A stretch of 64,000 nucleotides of DNA from Methylobacterium variabile (lineage in GTDB: Bacteria; Pseudomonadota; Alphaproteobacteria; Rhizobiales; Beijerinckiaceae): contig NZ_LABY01000102.1 of assembly GCF_001043975.1 (NCBI RefSeq), positions 40,998-104,997 on the forward strand, in the 5' to 3' direction. This document shows, piece by piece, positions 52,399-60,048 of the stretch (its first letter is position 1; each line of letters begins with the position of its first letter). The position numbers and the translations under genes were made by a program. Under the pieces are notes generated by a model. It saw nothing but the letters and a program-made list of their open reading frames with translations, made no database searches and was not told the DNA's origin.

Positions 52399-53298
52399 TC
52401 AAAGGTGTCCGGGCCGGGCCTTGCGCTTCTCGGCCTCGAAGCCCTCGCGGCGGCGGGCGATCTCCTCGGCCGAGAGACGGTCGATGCTCGCGTAATCGGC
52501 CTTCCAGGACGGATCGGGTCTCCAGCGCTGGGACGACTGCACCGTCGTGCGCGGCGCCGGTGCGGCTTGGAGCAGATCGAGGGCCAGATGCAGGGTGGCC
52601 TCCTGCGAGGCCCGGTCGTGCGGCCGGCCGGCGGCGTTGCCGAGGGGAAAATCGCTGAACAGGAAGCGCGGCACGCCGCAATGCTCGACGACGTCCTTGG
52701 CGCAGCCCATCAGCACGGTCGCGACGCCGGCCGCTTCCAGGGCCCGGGCGGCGAGCGCGAGCGACTGGTGGCAGACCGGGCAGTTCGCCACCAGGATCGC
52801 GGCCTCGGCCCCGTCGGCGCGGATCCGGGCGACGATCTCCGGCGCGTCGACCTCGCTCGTGACGCGCTGGCTGCGGTTCGTCGGCAGGCCGTGGAAGCGG
52901 GGCGCGACGCGTCCGATCCGCCCCGCGCCTGCGGCCGCCCGCAGGGCCTCCAGTGGGAAGTAGGTGCCGAGGTCGTCCGTCCGCGTGTGGTCGCGATCAT
53001 ACGCGATGTGGGCGATGCGCAGGTCCGGGCTCCCGTCCGTCGGCGCGGAGTACACGGCGAAGAACTTGGCCGCGCCGTTGTAGGGCGCGCCGGGTCCCTG
53101 GTCCCCCTTGTCCGGCTGGTAGGGCGCGGCGGTCGTGACGAGGGCGACGCAGGCCCCCGCCAGGGGCTTCCCGAGGCGCGCGAAGGGCACGTCGTCGAAG
53201 CGCGCCCACCGGTAGGGCGGATAGCCGAGGGCGCCGTAATAGGCGCGGGTGCGCGCCATGTAGGGGATCGGCTCGTCGCGGCCGGCGGCTGCGTCCAT
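52399..53298 (-). CDS. Glycine/sarcosine/betaine reductase B-like protein (GrdB/PrdB family)
   Basis: A 299-residue protein of the family related to selenoprotein B of glycine reductase and to proline reductase. Seen: RWARFDDVPFARLGKPLAGACVALVTTAAP, RIAHIAYDRDHTRTDDLGTYFPLEALR, IGRVAPRFHGLP and ILVANCPVCHQSLALAARALEAAGVATVLMG. A cysteine pair (CPVC) occupies the region where anaerobic members carry selenocysteine. In aerobic bacteria the function is unknown. The ATG at 53298 lies 8 nt after the stop of the upstream substrate-binding protein, so the two form an operon. Confidence 0.82.
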   Translation of the reverse strand: MDAAAGRDEPIPYMARTRAYYGALGYPPYRWARFDDVPFARLGKPLAGACVALVTTAAPYQPDKGDQGPGAPYNGAAKFFAVYSAPTDGSPDLRIAHIAYDRDHTRTDDLGTYFPLEALRAAAGAGRIGRVAPRFHGLPTNRSQRVTSEVDAPEIVARIRADGAEAAILVANCPVCHQSLALAARALEAAGVATVLMGCAKDVVEHCGVPRFLFSDFPLGNAAGRPHDRASQEATLHLALDLLQAAPAPRTTVQSSQRWRPDPSWKADYASIDRLSAEEIARRREGFEAEKRKARPGHL

Positions 53299-53306
53299 GG
53301 CCGTGC

Positions 53307-54311
53307 TCAACTGCCGCCGAGGTCGAGCGCCTCGGGGAAGAACAGGTCGCCCAGGCTCGCCGGACGGCGCTTCAGCACGCCCGTGTCGGCCATGAAGTTC
53401 GCGATCTTGAGGAGCCCGCGCGGCTGCAGCGTGAAGTCGTTGCCGGAGGTCTTCATCGCGGCGAGCACGTTCTCGGCGCTGTCCTTGTCGCCCGAGTTCT
53501 TGAGGTAGATCTCGACCGCCTGGCGCGGCTCCTTGTTGATGAACTCCGTCGCCTCCTGGAAGGCGGCGAGGCAGGCCTTCCAGGCGATCGGGTTCGCCTC
53601 CCGGAAGCTGGCGTTGCCGTAGATCGTGTTCGGGGTCACGGAGGGCAGGCCCATGATCCGGAAGCTGCTCGTCACCTCGTGCACGGCGGGGTCGGCGAGC
53701 GCACGCTCCTGGAACGGACTCGTCCCCCAGTGGCAGTTGATCTCCGTCCGCCCGAGCATCGCCGCCATGGCGTCGGGATGCGCGCGGCCCAGGGTGAGCG
53801 GGTCGAAGCGGCCCCACTCGGCGGGGCCGAAGGCCGCGGCCGCCGCCATCTGCAGCCAGATCGCCTGCGGCGCCGTCTTGACCGCGGGCAGCGCGATCCG
53901 GTCGGTGGGCTTGAGGTCCTCGATGCGGCGCAGGTCCGGCCGCACGGTCACGAGCTTCTGGTCGACCGCGTTCATGGCGAAGCACGACTTGATCGCCCCG
54001 CGCGAGCGGTCCCAGAGCAGCATCGCCCCCGGCGCGCCGCCGCTCCCGAAATGCAGCTTGCCGGCCAGGAGCGCGTCGGTGACCGGCCCGGTCCCGCCGA
54101 GGCGGAGGAAGCGCGCCTTGAGGTTGGGCAGGCCGAGCCGGGCGGCGTGCTTCTCGATCAGGTCCAGGCGCTCCATCACGTCCTGCTGGAGGTAGAGGAG
54201 GCCGAATTGCTGCGCGATCAGCACCTCGGAGGTCTCGGCATGGGCCCGGCGCACCGCCGGGGCGGAGAGCGCGAGCGCGCCGGACAGAAGCACGCGACGG
54301 GTCAGGGTCAT
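53307..54311 (-). CDS. ABC-type substrate-binding protein (NMT1/SsuA-like), orphan
   Basis: A 334-residue periplasmic binding protein. The leader TRRVLLSGALALSAPAVRRAHA resembles a twin-arginine signal peptide with cleavage after AHA. The mature part shows EVLIAQQFGLLYLQQDVMERLDLIEKHAARLGL, LGGTGPVTDALLAGKLHFGSGGAP, and ATEFINKEPRQAVEIYLKNSG, features of nitrate/sulfonate/thiamine-precursor binders. GGAGGAG lies 6 nt before the ATG. No permease or ATPase gene is nearby; the only partner is the GrdB-like gene downstream. It may feed a distant transporter. Confidence 0.85.
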   Translation of the reverse strand: MTLTRRVLLSGALALSAPAVRRAHAETSEVLIAQQFGLLYLQQDVMERLDLIEKHAARLGLPNLKARFLRLGGTGPVTDALLAGKLHFGSGGAPGAMLLWDRSRGAIKSCFAMNAVDQKLVTVRPDLRRIEDLKPTDRIALPAVKTAPQAIWLQMAAAAAFGPAEWGRFDPLTLGRAHPDAMAAMLGRTEINCHWGTSPFQERALADPAVHEVTSSFRIMGLPSVTPNTIYGNASFREANPIAWKACLAAFQEATEFINKEPRQAVEIYLKNSGDKDSAENVLAAMKTSGNDFTLQPRGLLKIANFMADTGVLKRRPASLGDLFFPEALDLGGS

Positions 54312-54833
54312 GGGTGACTCCTCCACCTCTCGCCGCACTCTCGACGATCGTGTGGCCTGAGATCAACTGCCGGGATGCAGAGCGTCTCTCGGAAGCCGGA
54401 CGATCGCCCGTGTTCCGATCGGCCAATGGTGCAGGCCGGCGGTCGCGGTTTCTGGGCCTCTGCGCGGAGGCGCTCCGCGTGACCCAGCGCCGAGACCGGA
54501 GAGATCCTCACAAGTCTTTATCGGTATGGGCGCCTTGGGAAGATTGATTTTCGTAGCCCATGGCCTGTCTTGCTGCTCTCGACAGTATTGACCCCCTCCG
54601 TGTCATCCCGAGCCGCGCAGCGGAGCCCAGGATCCAGAGACTCAGGCGGGAGAGAACGAAGCGGACGGTCGCCCGCCTCTTCCTGACTCACCTGCGGTTC
54701 TGGATTCCGGGCTCCGCTGCGCGGCCCCGGAATGACCATGGGGTTTTTCGTCCTGTCGATTAGGCATCGATAGGAACCGAGAGCGGCCGCCTTTGGGCGA
54801 CGGGGCGCGGCGCCCAGCCGGACGGCAGCGCCG
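54312..54833. other. 522-nt intergenic region with REP-like repeat
   Basis: Non-coding stretch between the cupin gene's stop and the start of the orphan binding-protein gene, all minus strand. The first 230 nt presumably hold the promoter of the binding-protein operon. A large inverted repeat occupies 54602-54736; nothing else was recognised. Confidence 0.5.
54602..54736. repeat. REP-like inverted pair
   Basis: Two imperfect 38-40-bp arms face each other. The left arm (54602-54640) begins GTCATCCCGAGCCGCGCAGC and the right arm (54697-54736) ends GCGCGGCCCCGGAATGAC, separated by 56 nt. The shared core is GTCATyCCGrGsC-GCGCAGCGGAGCCC. A half copy with the same core is at 59140-59175. This form resembles the REP/BIME elements known in many proteobacterial intergenic regions. 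Confidence 0.75.
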
Positions 54834-55190
54834 TCACGGTGTTTCCTGCGCTGCCACGAAGTCCTCCCGCATCGGCGTGAACACGTCGGTGAGCGCGCCC
54901 GCCTCGACCGCGACCGCGGAATGGACCGCCCCCGAGGGAACCAGGAAGCTGTCGCCGGCGGTAAGCCGCGCGGTCTCCCCCGCGATGGTGATGTCGAACA
55001 CGCCCCGCTCGACCAGCGTGCACTGCACGTGCGGGTGGGAATGCGCCGGCCCGATGGCTCCGGCCTCGAAGGCGACGCGCACGAGCATCACGCCGTCGTC
55101 GTAGGCCAGCACCTGCCGGCGCACGCCCTCGCCCGCCGGCTCCCATGCCACCTCCGCCCCCCTGGTGAAGACCTGTCCGCGCCGCGTCAT
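54834..55190 (-). CDS. Cupin domain protein
   Basis: A 118-residue single-domain cupin. Motif 1 reads GPAHSHPHVQCTLVERGVFDI with two metal-ligand histidines and a Glu; motif 2 reads AGDSFLVPSGAVHSAV with a third His. Small cupins of this kind often isomerise or bind sugar acids or lactones. The start at 55190 is 6 nt after AGGAGG; an ATG two codons upstream abuts that site. The stop of the TRAP permease at 55201 is 10 nt upstream, so it is the last gene of the TRAP operon and may process the imported compound. Confidence 0.85.
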   Translation of the reverse strand: MTRRGQVFTRGAEVAWEPAGEGVRRQVLAYDDGVMLVRVAFEAGAIGPAHSHPHVQCTLVERGVFDITIAGETARLTAGDSFLVPSGAVHSAVAVEAGALTDVFTPMREDFVAAQETP

Positions 55191-55200
55191 CCGCATCCTC

Positions 55201-57087
55201 CTACTTCACGAGGCCCATGCTGCGGGGCAGCCACAGGGTGATCTCCGGCACGAAGGCGATCAGCACGAGGCATCCGAGCAGCAGGAGCAGGTACTTGCCG
55301 ATCGGCCGCACCGTCTGCTCCAGCGAGACGCCGCCCACCGCGCAGGCGGTGTAGAGGCCCAGGCCCAGCGGCGGCGCGAACAGGCCGAGCCCCATCGCGA
55401 TGATGAGCACGATGCCGTAATGCAGCGGCGCGATGCCGAAGCCCTGCGCCACCGGCAGCAGCAGCGGGCCGAAGATGATCAGCGCCGGCGCCCCCTCGAG
55501 CGCCGCCCCCATCACCACCAGGAGCGCGATCGACACCAGCATGAAGATCCAGGCGCCGCCGCCGTGGCTGAGCGCGATCATCGCGTCGGCGAGCGCGTGC
55601 GGCACCTGGTTGATGGTGAGCGAGAAGGCGATGGTCTGGGAGGCCGCGACCACGAACAGGATCATGCCGGCGAGCGTCGCCGACCGCACGAACAGGTCGG
55701 CGAGGGCCCGCACCGAGAGCTCGCGGAAGCACAGGATGCCGGCCGCGATCGCGTAGACGACCGCGAAGGCGCCGATCTCGGTGGCGGTGGCGAAGCCCGA
55801 GCGGTAGCCGCCGAAGATGATCACGATCACCCCGAGGCTGACCGCGCTCGACCAGACCAGGTGGGAGAGCGTGTGGTGCGAGCGCTCCACCGGGGCCGGG
55901 CGCGAGCGCGCGGAGAACACCACCACGCCGGCGATGAGGGCGAGCGCCATCAGCGCGGCGGGCAGGATGCCGGCCGCGAACAGCCCGCCGATCGACAGGT
56001 TCGCCACGTAGCCGAGGATGATGAGGTTGATGCAGGGCGGGATCGTCTCCGCCATGATCGCGCTCGCGGCGAGCAGGGCGACGCCGTCGCACGGGTCCTG
56101 GTTGGAGCGGCGCATCGCCGGCACCGTCACGGTGCCGACCGCGGTCACGTCGGCGAGCTTCGAGCCCGAGATGCCGGAGAAGAGCACCATGGCGAGGATC
56201 GTCACGATGCCGAGCCCGCCCCGGCGCTCGCCGATGGCCCGGCGCAGGAGTTCGATCAGCCGCACCGACATCCCGTTGACCTCCATGGCGAGGCCGGTGA
56301 GGACGAAGAACGGGATCGCGAGCAGCACGAAGTTGTCGATGCCGCTCGAGGCCTGCTGGGCGAAGACCGCCGGGTCGATGCCGCCATCCGCCGCCAGGAA
56401 GGCGAGCGCGCCGACCGAGAGCGAGAAGGCGATCGGGATGCCGGAGCTCAAGGCCAGCGCGAAGCCGAGGAGGAGGAGCGCGAGCGGGCTCGGGGCAGCG
56501 TCGGGGAGGAGCACCGTCCAGGCGGCGACGAGGCCCGCGAGCCCGGCGAGTACCAGCGCCGCCAGGCCGACGTCCCGCGCGCGGTGGCTTGCGAGCCGCG
56601 CGGCGATGAACACCGCCATGCAGGCCCCGCCCACCACCATGGGGTAGATGAACAGGTTCTGCGGCAGGCCGAAGGGCGTGACCTGCGTCGCGGCGGTCGC
56701 CGCGTAGGACAGGGCGCAGGCGGCGAGCGCGAGCGCGACGCCGAGCTCGACGAGGAGGCCGGCGGCCTCCATCACCGCGCCGACGGACGGGGGCACCGCG
56801 TCGCGCACGATCCGGATGCCGACGTGGCGGCCATGCGCCACCGCCGCCGCGCCGCCGAGGAACGCCACGACGATCAGCAGCATGCGGGCGACCTCGTCGG
56901 CCCATTCGAGCGAATCGCCGAAGGCGAAGCGCCACAGCACGGCGGCCATCACCACCAGCAGGTCGGCCAGCAGCGCCAGGGCCGCCAGGGCCTGCACGGT
57001 GCGCAGCAGGCTCGCGACGATGGCGGCGGGCAGGGAGGTGCGGGCGGGGAGCGCGGTCGCGGCCCCCGGGCCGGTCTCGGCGAGCAT
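55201..57087 (-). CDS. TRAP transporter permease, fused DctQ-DctM
   Basis: A 628-residue membrane protein combining the small and large subunits of a tripartite ATP-independent periplasmic transporter. Residues about 25-170 are DctQ-like (four helices, FAFGDSLEWADEVARMLLIVVAFLGGAAAVAHGRHVGI). Residues about 190-628 are DctM-like, with SSGIPIAFSLSVGALAFL, IPFFVLTGLAMEVNGMS, GISGSKLADVTAVGTVTVPAM and LLAASAIMAETIPPCINLIILG. It drives uptake with the ion gradient. The DctP receptor gene is 10 nt upstream and the cupin follows. Confidence 0.9.
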   Translation of the reverse strand: MLAETGPGAATALPARTSLPAAIVASLLRTVQALAALALLADLLVVMAAVLWRFAFGDSLEWADEVARMLLIVVAFLGGAAAVAHGRHVGIRIVRDAVPPSVGAVMEAAGLLVELGVALALAACALSYAATAATQVTPFGLPQNLFIYPMVVGGACMAVFIAARLASHRARDVGLAALVLAGLAGLVAAWTVLLPDAAPSPLALLLLGFALALSSGIPIAFSLSVGALAFLAADGGIDPAVFAQQASSGIDNFVLLAIPFFVLTGLAMEVNGMSVRLIELLRRAIGERRGGLGIVTILAMVLFSGISGSKLADVTAVGTVTVPAMRRSNQDPCDGVALLAASAIMAETIPPCINLIILGYVANLSIGGLFAAGILPAALMALALIAGVVVFSARSRPAPVERSHHTLSHLVWSSAVSLGVIVIIFGGYRSGFATATEIGAFAVVYAIAAGILCFRELSVRALADLFVRSATLAGMILFVVAASQTIAFSLTINQVPHALADAMIALSHGGGAWIFMLVSIALLVVMGAALEGAPALIIFGPLLLPVAQGFGIAPLHYGIVLIIAMGLGLFAPPLGLGLYTACAVGGVSLEQTVRPIGKYLLLLLGCLVLIAFVPEITLWLPRSMGLVK

Positions 57088-57097
57088 GGGCGGATCC

Positions 57098-58108
57098 TCA
57101 GGCCTGGGTGATCGCGGCGAGGATCGGCTTCGTCGCCGGGTATGACTTGGCGAACTCGTCCCAGAGCGGCGTCACCAGGGAGCGGAAGGCGGCCCGGTCG
57201 CACTCGTGAATGCCGACGCCGTTGCCCTTCAGGGTCGCCAGCGCCTTGGCCTCGATGGCGGCGGCCTGGCTGCGCTGGTACGCCGTCGCCTCCGCCGCGG
57301 CGGCGAGGAAGGCCTCGCGGTGCTCGGCCGGCACCTTGTTGAAGGCCCGGGTGCCGATGACGATGGTCTGCGGGTTGCAGATGTGCCGGGTCAGGGTGAC
57401 GTGCTTGGCGACCTCGTAGGCCTTGATGGCGAGGATGGTGGGCGCGTCGTGCTCCATCCCGTCGATCACCCCGGTCTGGAGCGCCGTGTAGACCTCGCCG
57501 AGCGACATCGGGGTCGGCGAGGCGCCCATGGCCCGCAAGGTGGCGACGAAGTTCGCCACCGGCAGCACCCGGATCTTCTTGCCCTTCATCGCCGCCGGGG
57601 TCGCGGCGGGCTCGCGCGCCGTGACGTTGCGCCCCCCCAGGCTGTAGCCCCAGCTCAGCACCTTCACGCCGATCCGGTCGGAGAAGATCCGGTCGAGCTG
57701 GCTGCCGGCCGGCCCGTCGAGGATCGGCCCCGCGCTCTCCATGGTCGGGAACAGGTAGCCGAGGTCGAGGACGCCGATCTCCGGGGCCAGCGTCGACCAG
57801 ATCGAGGAGCCGGAGATCATCATGTCGACGACGCCGAGCTTCACCGAGCCGACGACGTCGGACTCCTTGCCGAGCTGGTTGTCGGGGAAGTAGCGCACCT
57901 GCACGGCGTCGCCGGCCTTGGCCTTCAGGCTCGCGGCGAAGCGGTCGTACCAGAGCCAGTGGGCCGAGTTCGGGTCGGCGGGCAGCGAGGAGGAGAGCCG
58001 CAAGGTGACCGGCGCAGCGGCGGCGGGTCGCGATCGCAGGAGGGCGGCGGCAGGGAGCGAGCCGAGACCGAGCGCGACGGCGCGGCGGGTGAGGCGACCT
58101 TGGGTCAT
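57098..58108 (-). CDS. TRAP transporter substrate-binding protein (DctP)
   Basis: A 336-residue periplasmic receptor. The N-terminus LTRRAVALGLGSLPAAALLRSRPAAAA resembles a Tat signal peptide. The mature part has LRLSSSLPADPNSAHWLWYDRFAASLKAKAGDAVQVRYFPDNQLGKESDVVGSVKLGVVDMM, MKGKKIRVLP (the arginine expected to bind the ligand carboxylate lies here), GEVYTALQTGVIDGMEHD and NPQTIVIGTRAF, all DctP-typical. Ligand is probably a carboxylic acid. It is the first gene of the TRAP operon, divergent from the GntR regulator gene 89 nt away. Confidence 0.9.
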   Translation of the reverse strand: MTQGRLTRRAVALGLGSLPAAALLRSRPAAAAPVTLRLSSSLPADPNSAHWLWYDRFAASLKAKAGDAVQVRYFPDNQLGKESDVVGSVKLGVVDMMISGSSIWSTLAPEIGVLDLGYLFPTMESAGPILDGPAGSQLDRIFSDRIGVKVLSWGYSLGGRNVTAREPAATPAAMKGKKIRVLPVANFVATLRAMGASPTPMSLGEVYTALQTGVIDGMEHDAPTILAIKAYEVAKHVTLTRHICNPQTIVIGTRAFNKVPAEHREAFLAAAAEATAYQRSQAAAIEAKALATLKGNGVGIHECDRAAFRSLVTPLWDEFAKSYPATKPILAAITQA

Positions 58109-58197
58109 GGTATCCTCCGAAGGAGCCGGCGCCCTTCTGGTGGGGCGCCCGACTTGTATGGTAGTGTATGCACATCGCGCGGAGGCTGTGAAGCGGA
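58109..58197. promoter_or_regulatory. Divergent control region of TRAP operon and gntR
   Basis: An 89-nt spacer holding both promoters. A TGTATG direct repeat at about 58155-58171 (in TTGTATGGTAGTGTATGC) is the only A/T-containing patterned element and is a candidate operator for the GntR protein; FCD-type regulators often bind TnGTnnnACnA-like sites. No exact palindrome was found. Confidence 0.4.
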
Positions 58198-58866
58198 ATG
58201 ATCGAGGTGACGACAGGCTCTGCGGCGGAGCGGGTGGAGGCGTCCTTGCGGCGCTCGATCATCGCGCTCGACGTGCTGCCGGGCACGCGCCTGTCCGAGC
58301 AGGAGATCGCGGCCCGGCACGGCGTGTCGCGCCAGCCGGTGCGGGAAGCCTTCATCGGGCTCTCCCGCACCCGCCTGGTGGAGGTGCGCCCGCAGCGCGG
58401 GACGGTGGTGGCCAAGATCTCGGTGGCGCGGCTGATGCAGGCGCGCTTCGTGCGTGAGGCGATCGAGACCGCGGTGGCGCGGCGTGCCTGCGAGGCGTTC
58501 GACCCCACGAGCCGTCGCCGGATCGACGATCTCCTCGACCTGCAGGCCGAGCGGGCGGCGGCGGGGGACCACGCGGGCTTCCAGCGCGCCGATTCGCTAT
58601 TTCACGCGGCGCTGGCGGAGGGGGCGGGCTGCGCGCTGGCCTGGGAGGCGGTGCAGGACGTGAAGGCGCATCTCGACCGAGCCTGCCAGCTCACCCTGCC
58701 GGACGCCGCCGCGATGCTCCCCCTGGTGGACCAGCATCGCGCGATCGTCGCAGGCCTCGACGCCCGCGATCCCGAGGCCGCTGCTGCGGCGATGCGCCAC
58801 CATCTGTCGGAGATCGTGCGCGCCCTGCCGAAGGTCGAGGCTCAGTATCCGCACCTGTTCGAGTAA
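58198..58866 (+). CDS. GntR-family regulator (FadR/FCD subfamily)
   Basis: A 222-residue regulator. The N-terminal winged helix shows VEASLRRSIIALDVLPGTRLSEQEIAARHGVSRQPVREAFIGLSRTRLVEVRPQRGTVVA. The FCD effector domain has the metal-site histidines and aspartate in DSLFHAAL, DQHRAIVAGL and AAMRHHLSEIV. Such regulators usually repress an adjacent catabolic or uptake operon and respond to an organic acid. Being divergent from dctP, it almost certainly controls the TRAP operon. Confidence 0.9.
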   Translation: MIEVTTGSAAERVEASLRRSIIALDVLPGTRLSEQEIAARHGVSRQPVREAFIGLSRTRLVEVRPQRGTVVAKISVARLMQARFVREAIETAVARRACEAFDPTSRRRIDDLLDLQAERAAAGDHAGFQRADSLFHAALAEGAGCALAWEAVQDVKAHLDRACQLTLPDAAAMLPLVDQHRAIVAGLDARDPEAAAAAMRHHLSEIVRALPKVEAQYPHLFE

Positions 58867-59593
58867 GCGCCTGCTTGCCGCTCTCCATCGATCGGCTTCG
58901 TGAACAGGGCCGCCGCGCGTCCGCCCGGCCGGTCGAGCACCGGACGGCCTCCGGGGCCTGAGCAGGTCTGCCTTGACTGGCGGGCGGTCCGTCCTGAGTT
59001 CTTCCTGCTTACCGGGCCGGGAACCGGGTGAGGCTGGCGGGGAGCGATCCACTCATGCGGCAAAACCAACCCCATGGTGGCGTAGCGCGGGTGGACTGAG
59101 AACCGGTTTGACTTGCGATATAGTATTAGCACTCTCTTGGTCATTCCGGGGCTGCGCAGCGGAGCCCGGAGTGACATGCAGGGTGTCAACTCTGTGGGAT
59201 CCAAGCAAACAGGCTCTGACGCCTCGTCCGCCTGAATTCTTGTTTCCGTCGCAGGATCCTATCGCAGAGCCGCCCACGACCCTTGCGAGGTCCTGCTCAC
59301 GGCCAGATCCTCATCAGCGTGATCGTCCGAAGGATGGCCGGGCTCGGGCAGCGGACAACGAACACGTCGGCGACAAGCTTTCCTTGCAAGACGCGGTCCA
59401 TTGCGCTCGATCTTTCACGCCCTCTGATTGGCAAGCGAGGGCGAGGCACGTGGTAATCCGCAAGCAAGGAAAAACAGGCTGAGCGTGGCCTGAAGTCCAT
59501 CGGCAGTCCTACTCGCGCATGTGTCAAATTTGCGCTAGCTGACGAAGAGCGCCCCCAATATGCTTATTCCATGCCTCAGGGTAGCCACGCGCC
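58867..59593. other. 727-nt intergenic region with REP copy
   Basis: No credible gene on either strand. A REP-like palindrome lies at 59140-59175. From about 59500 onward the DNA becomes A/T-richer, leading into the unusual small gene at 59594. Confidence 0.5.
59140..59175. repeat. REP-like palindrome
   Basis: A 36-bp imperfect palindrome: GTCATTCCGGGG at one end and CCCGGAGTGAC at the other around CTGCGCAGCGGAG. It shares the core GCGCAGCGGAGCCC with both arms of the repeat at 54602-54736. Confidence 0.7.
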
Positions 59594-59848
59594 ATGTCCG
59601 CCGAAAAATCGAATAATCTTGTTGTCGACCTCAAGCAGATAACGGATAACGAATTTATCATAGCCGTAATATTTCAAAATAAAATGATCGCCAATCTGTA
59701 CATCAGGGGGAATCGGCAGTATGCGAACGAGATGCTTGAGGTGGCCCGCAGGCGGATCCTCTTGAATATCGTTGGCGAAAGATCCGCCGATCTCAGTGGA
59801 AGAGTAGCTTTCGAGCTATCCAAGCTTGAGCAGGGTTTGAAAAAATAG
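59594..59848 (+). CDS. Small hypothetical protein, atypical base composition
   Basis: Eighty-four residues, SAEKSNNLVVDLKQITDNEF at the start and an amphipathic C-terminal helix (EMLEVARRRILLNI). It is rich in Asn, Ile, Lys and Glu, and its codons use many A/T third positions, unlike nearly all other genes here. A length of this kind without frame breaks suggests real coding. No family was recognised. Foreign origin (phage or plasmid) is likely from composition. The RBS is weak. Confidence 0.6.
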   Translation: MSAEKSNNLVVDLKQITDNEFIIAVIFQNKMIANLYIRGNRQYANEMLEVARRRILLNIVGERSADLSGRVAFELSKLEQGLKK

Positions 59849-60048
59849 GTCGATGGCAGATTTTGCAGCCATTGCCATCATCCTTTGCCACGAGCAACGC
59901 GCACGATGCTGACGTCATCGGCGGGCAGCGAGCAGCTTTCAGTCAGGGTACATTGGCGACGAGGCCTTGATACGGGACTCCGGCCTCGAGCTGGAGGCGC
60001 CGGCTTCCGTGAGGGGGCGGCCGCATGAGCCGCACCCGCCGCGACACG

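Noticed and set aside
58973..59482. A 169-codon plus-strand open frame
   Set aside because: It runs through a REP-like palindrome, lacks an RBS and has no protein-like pattern.
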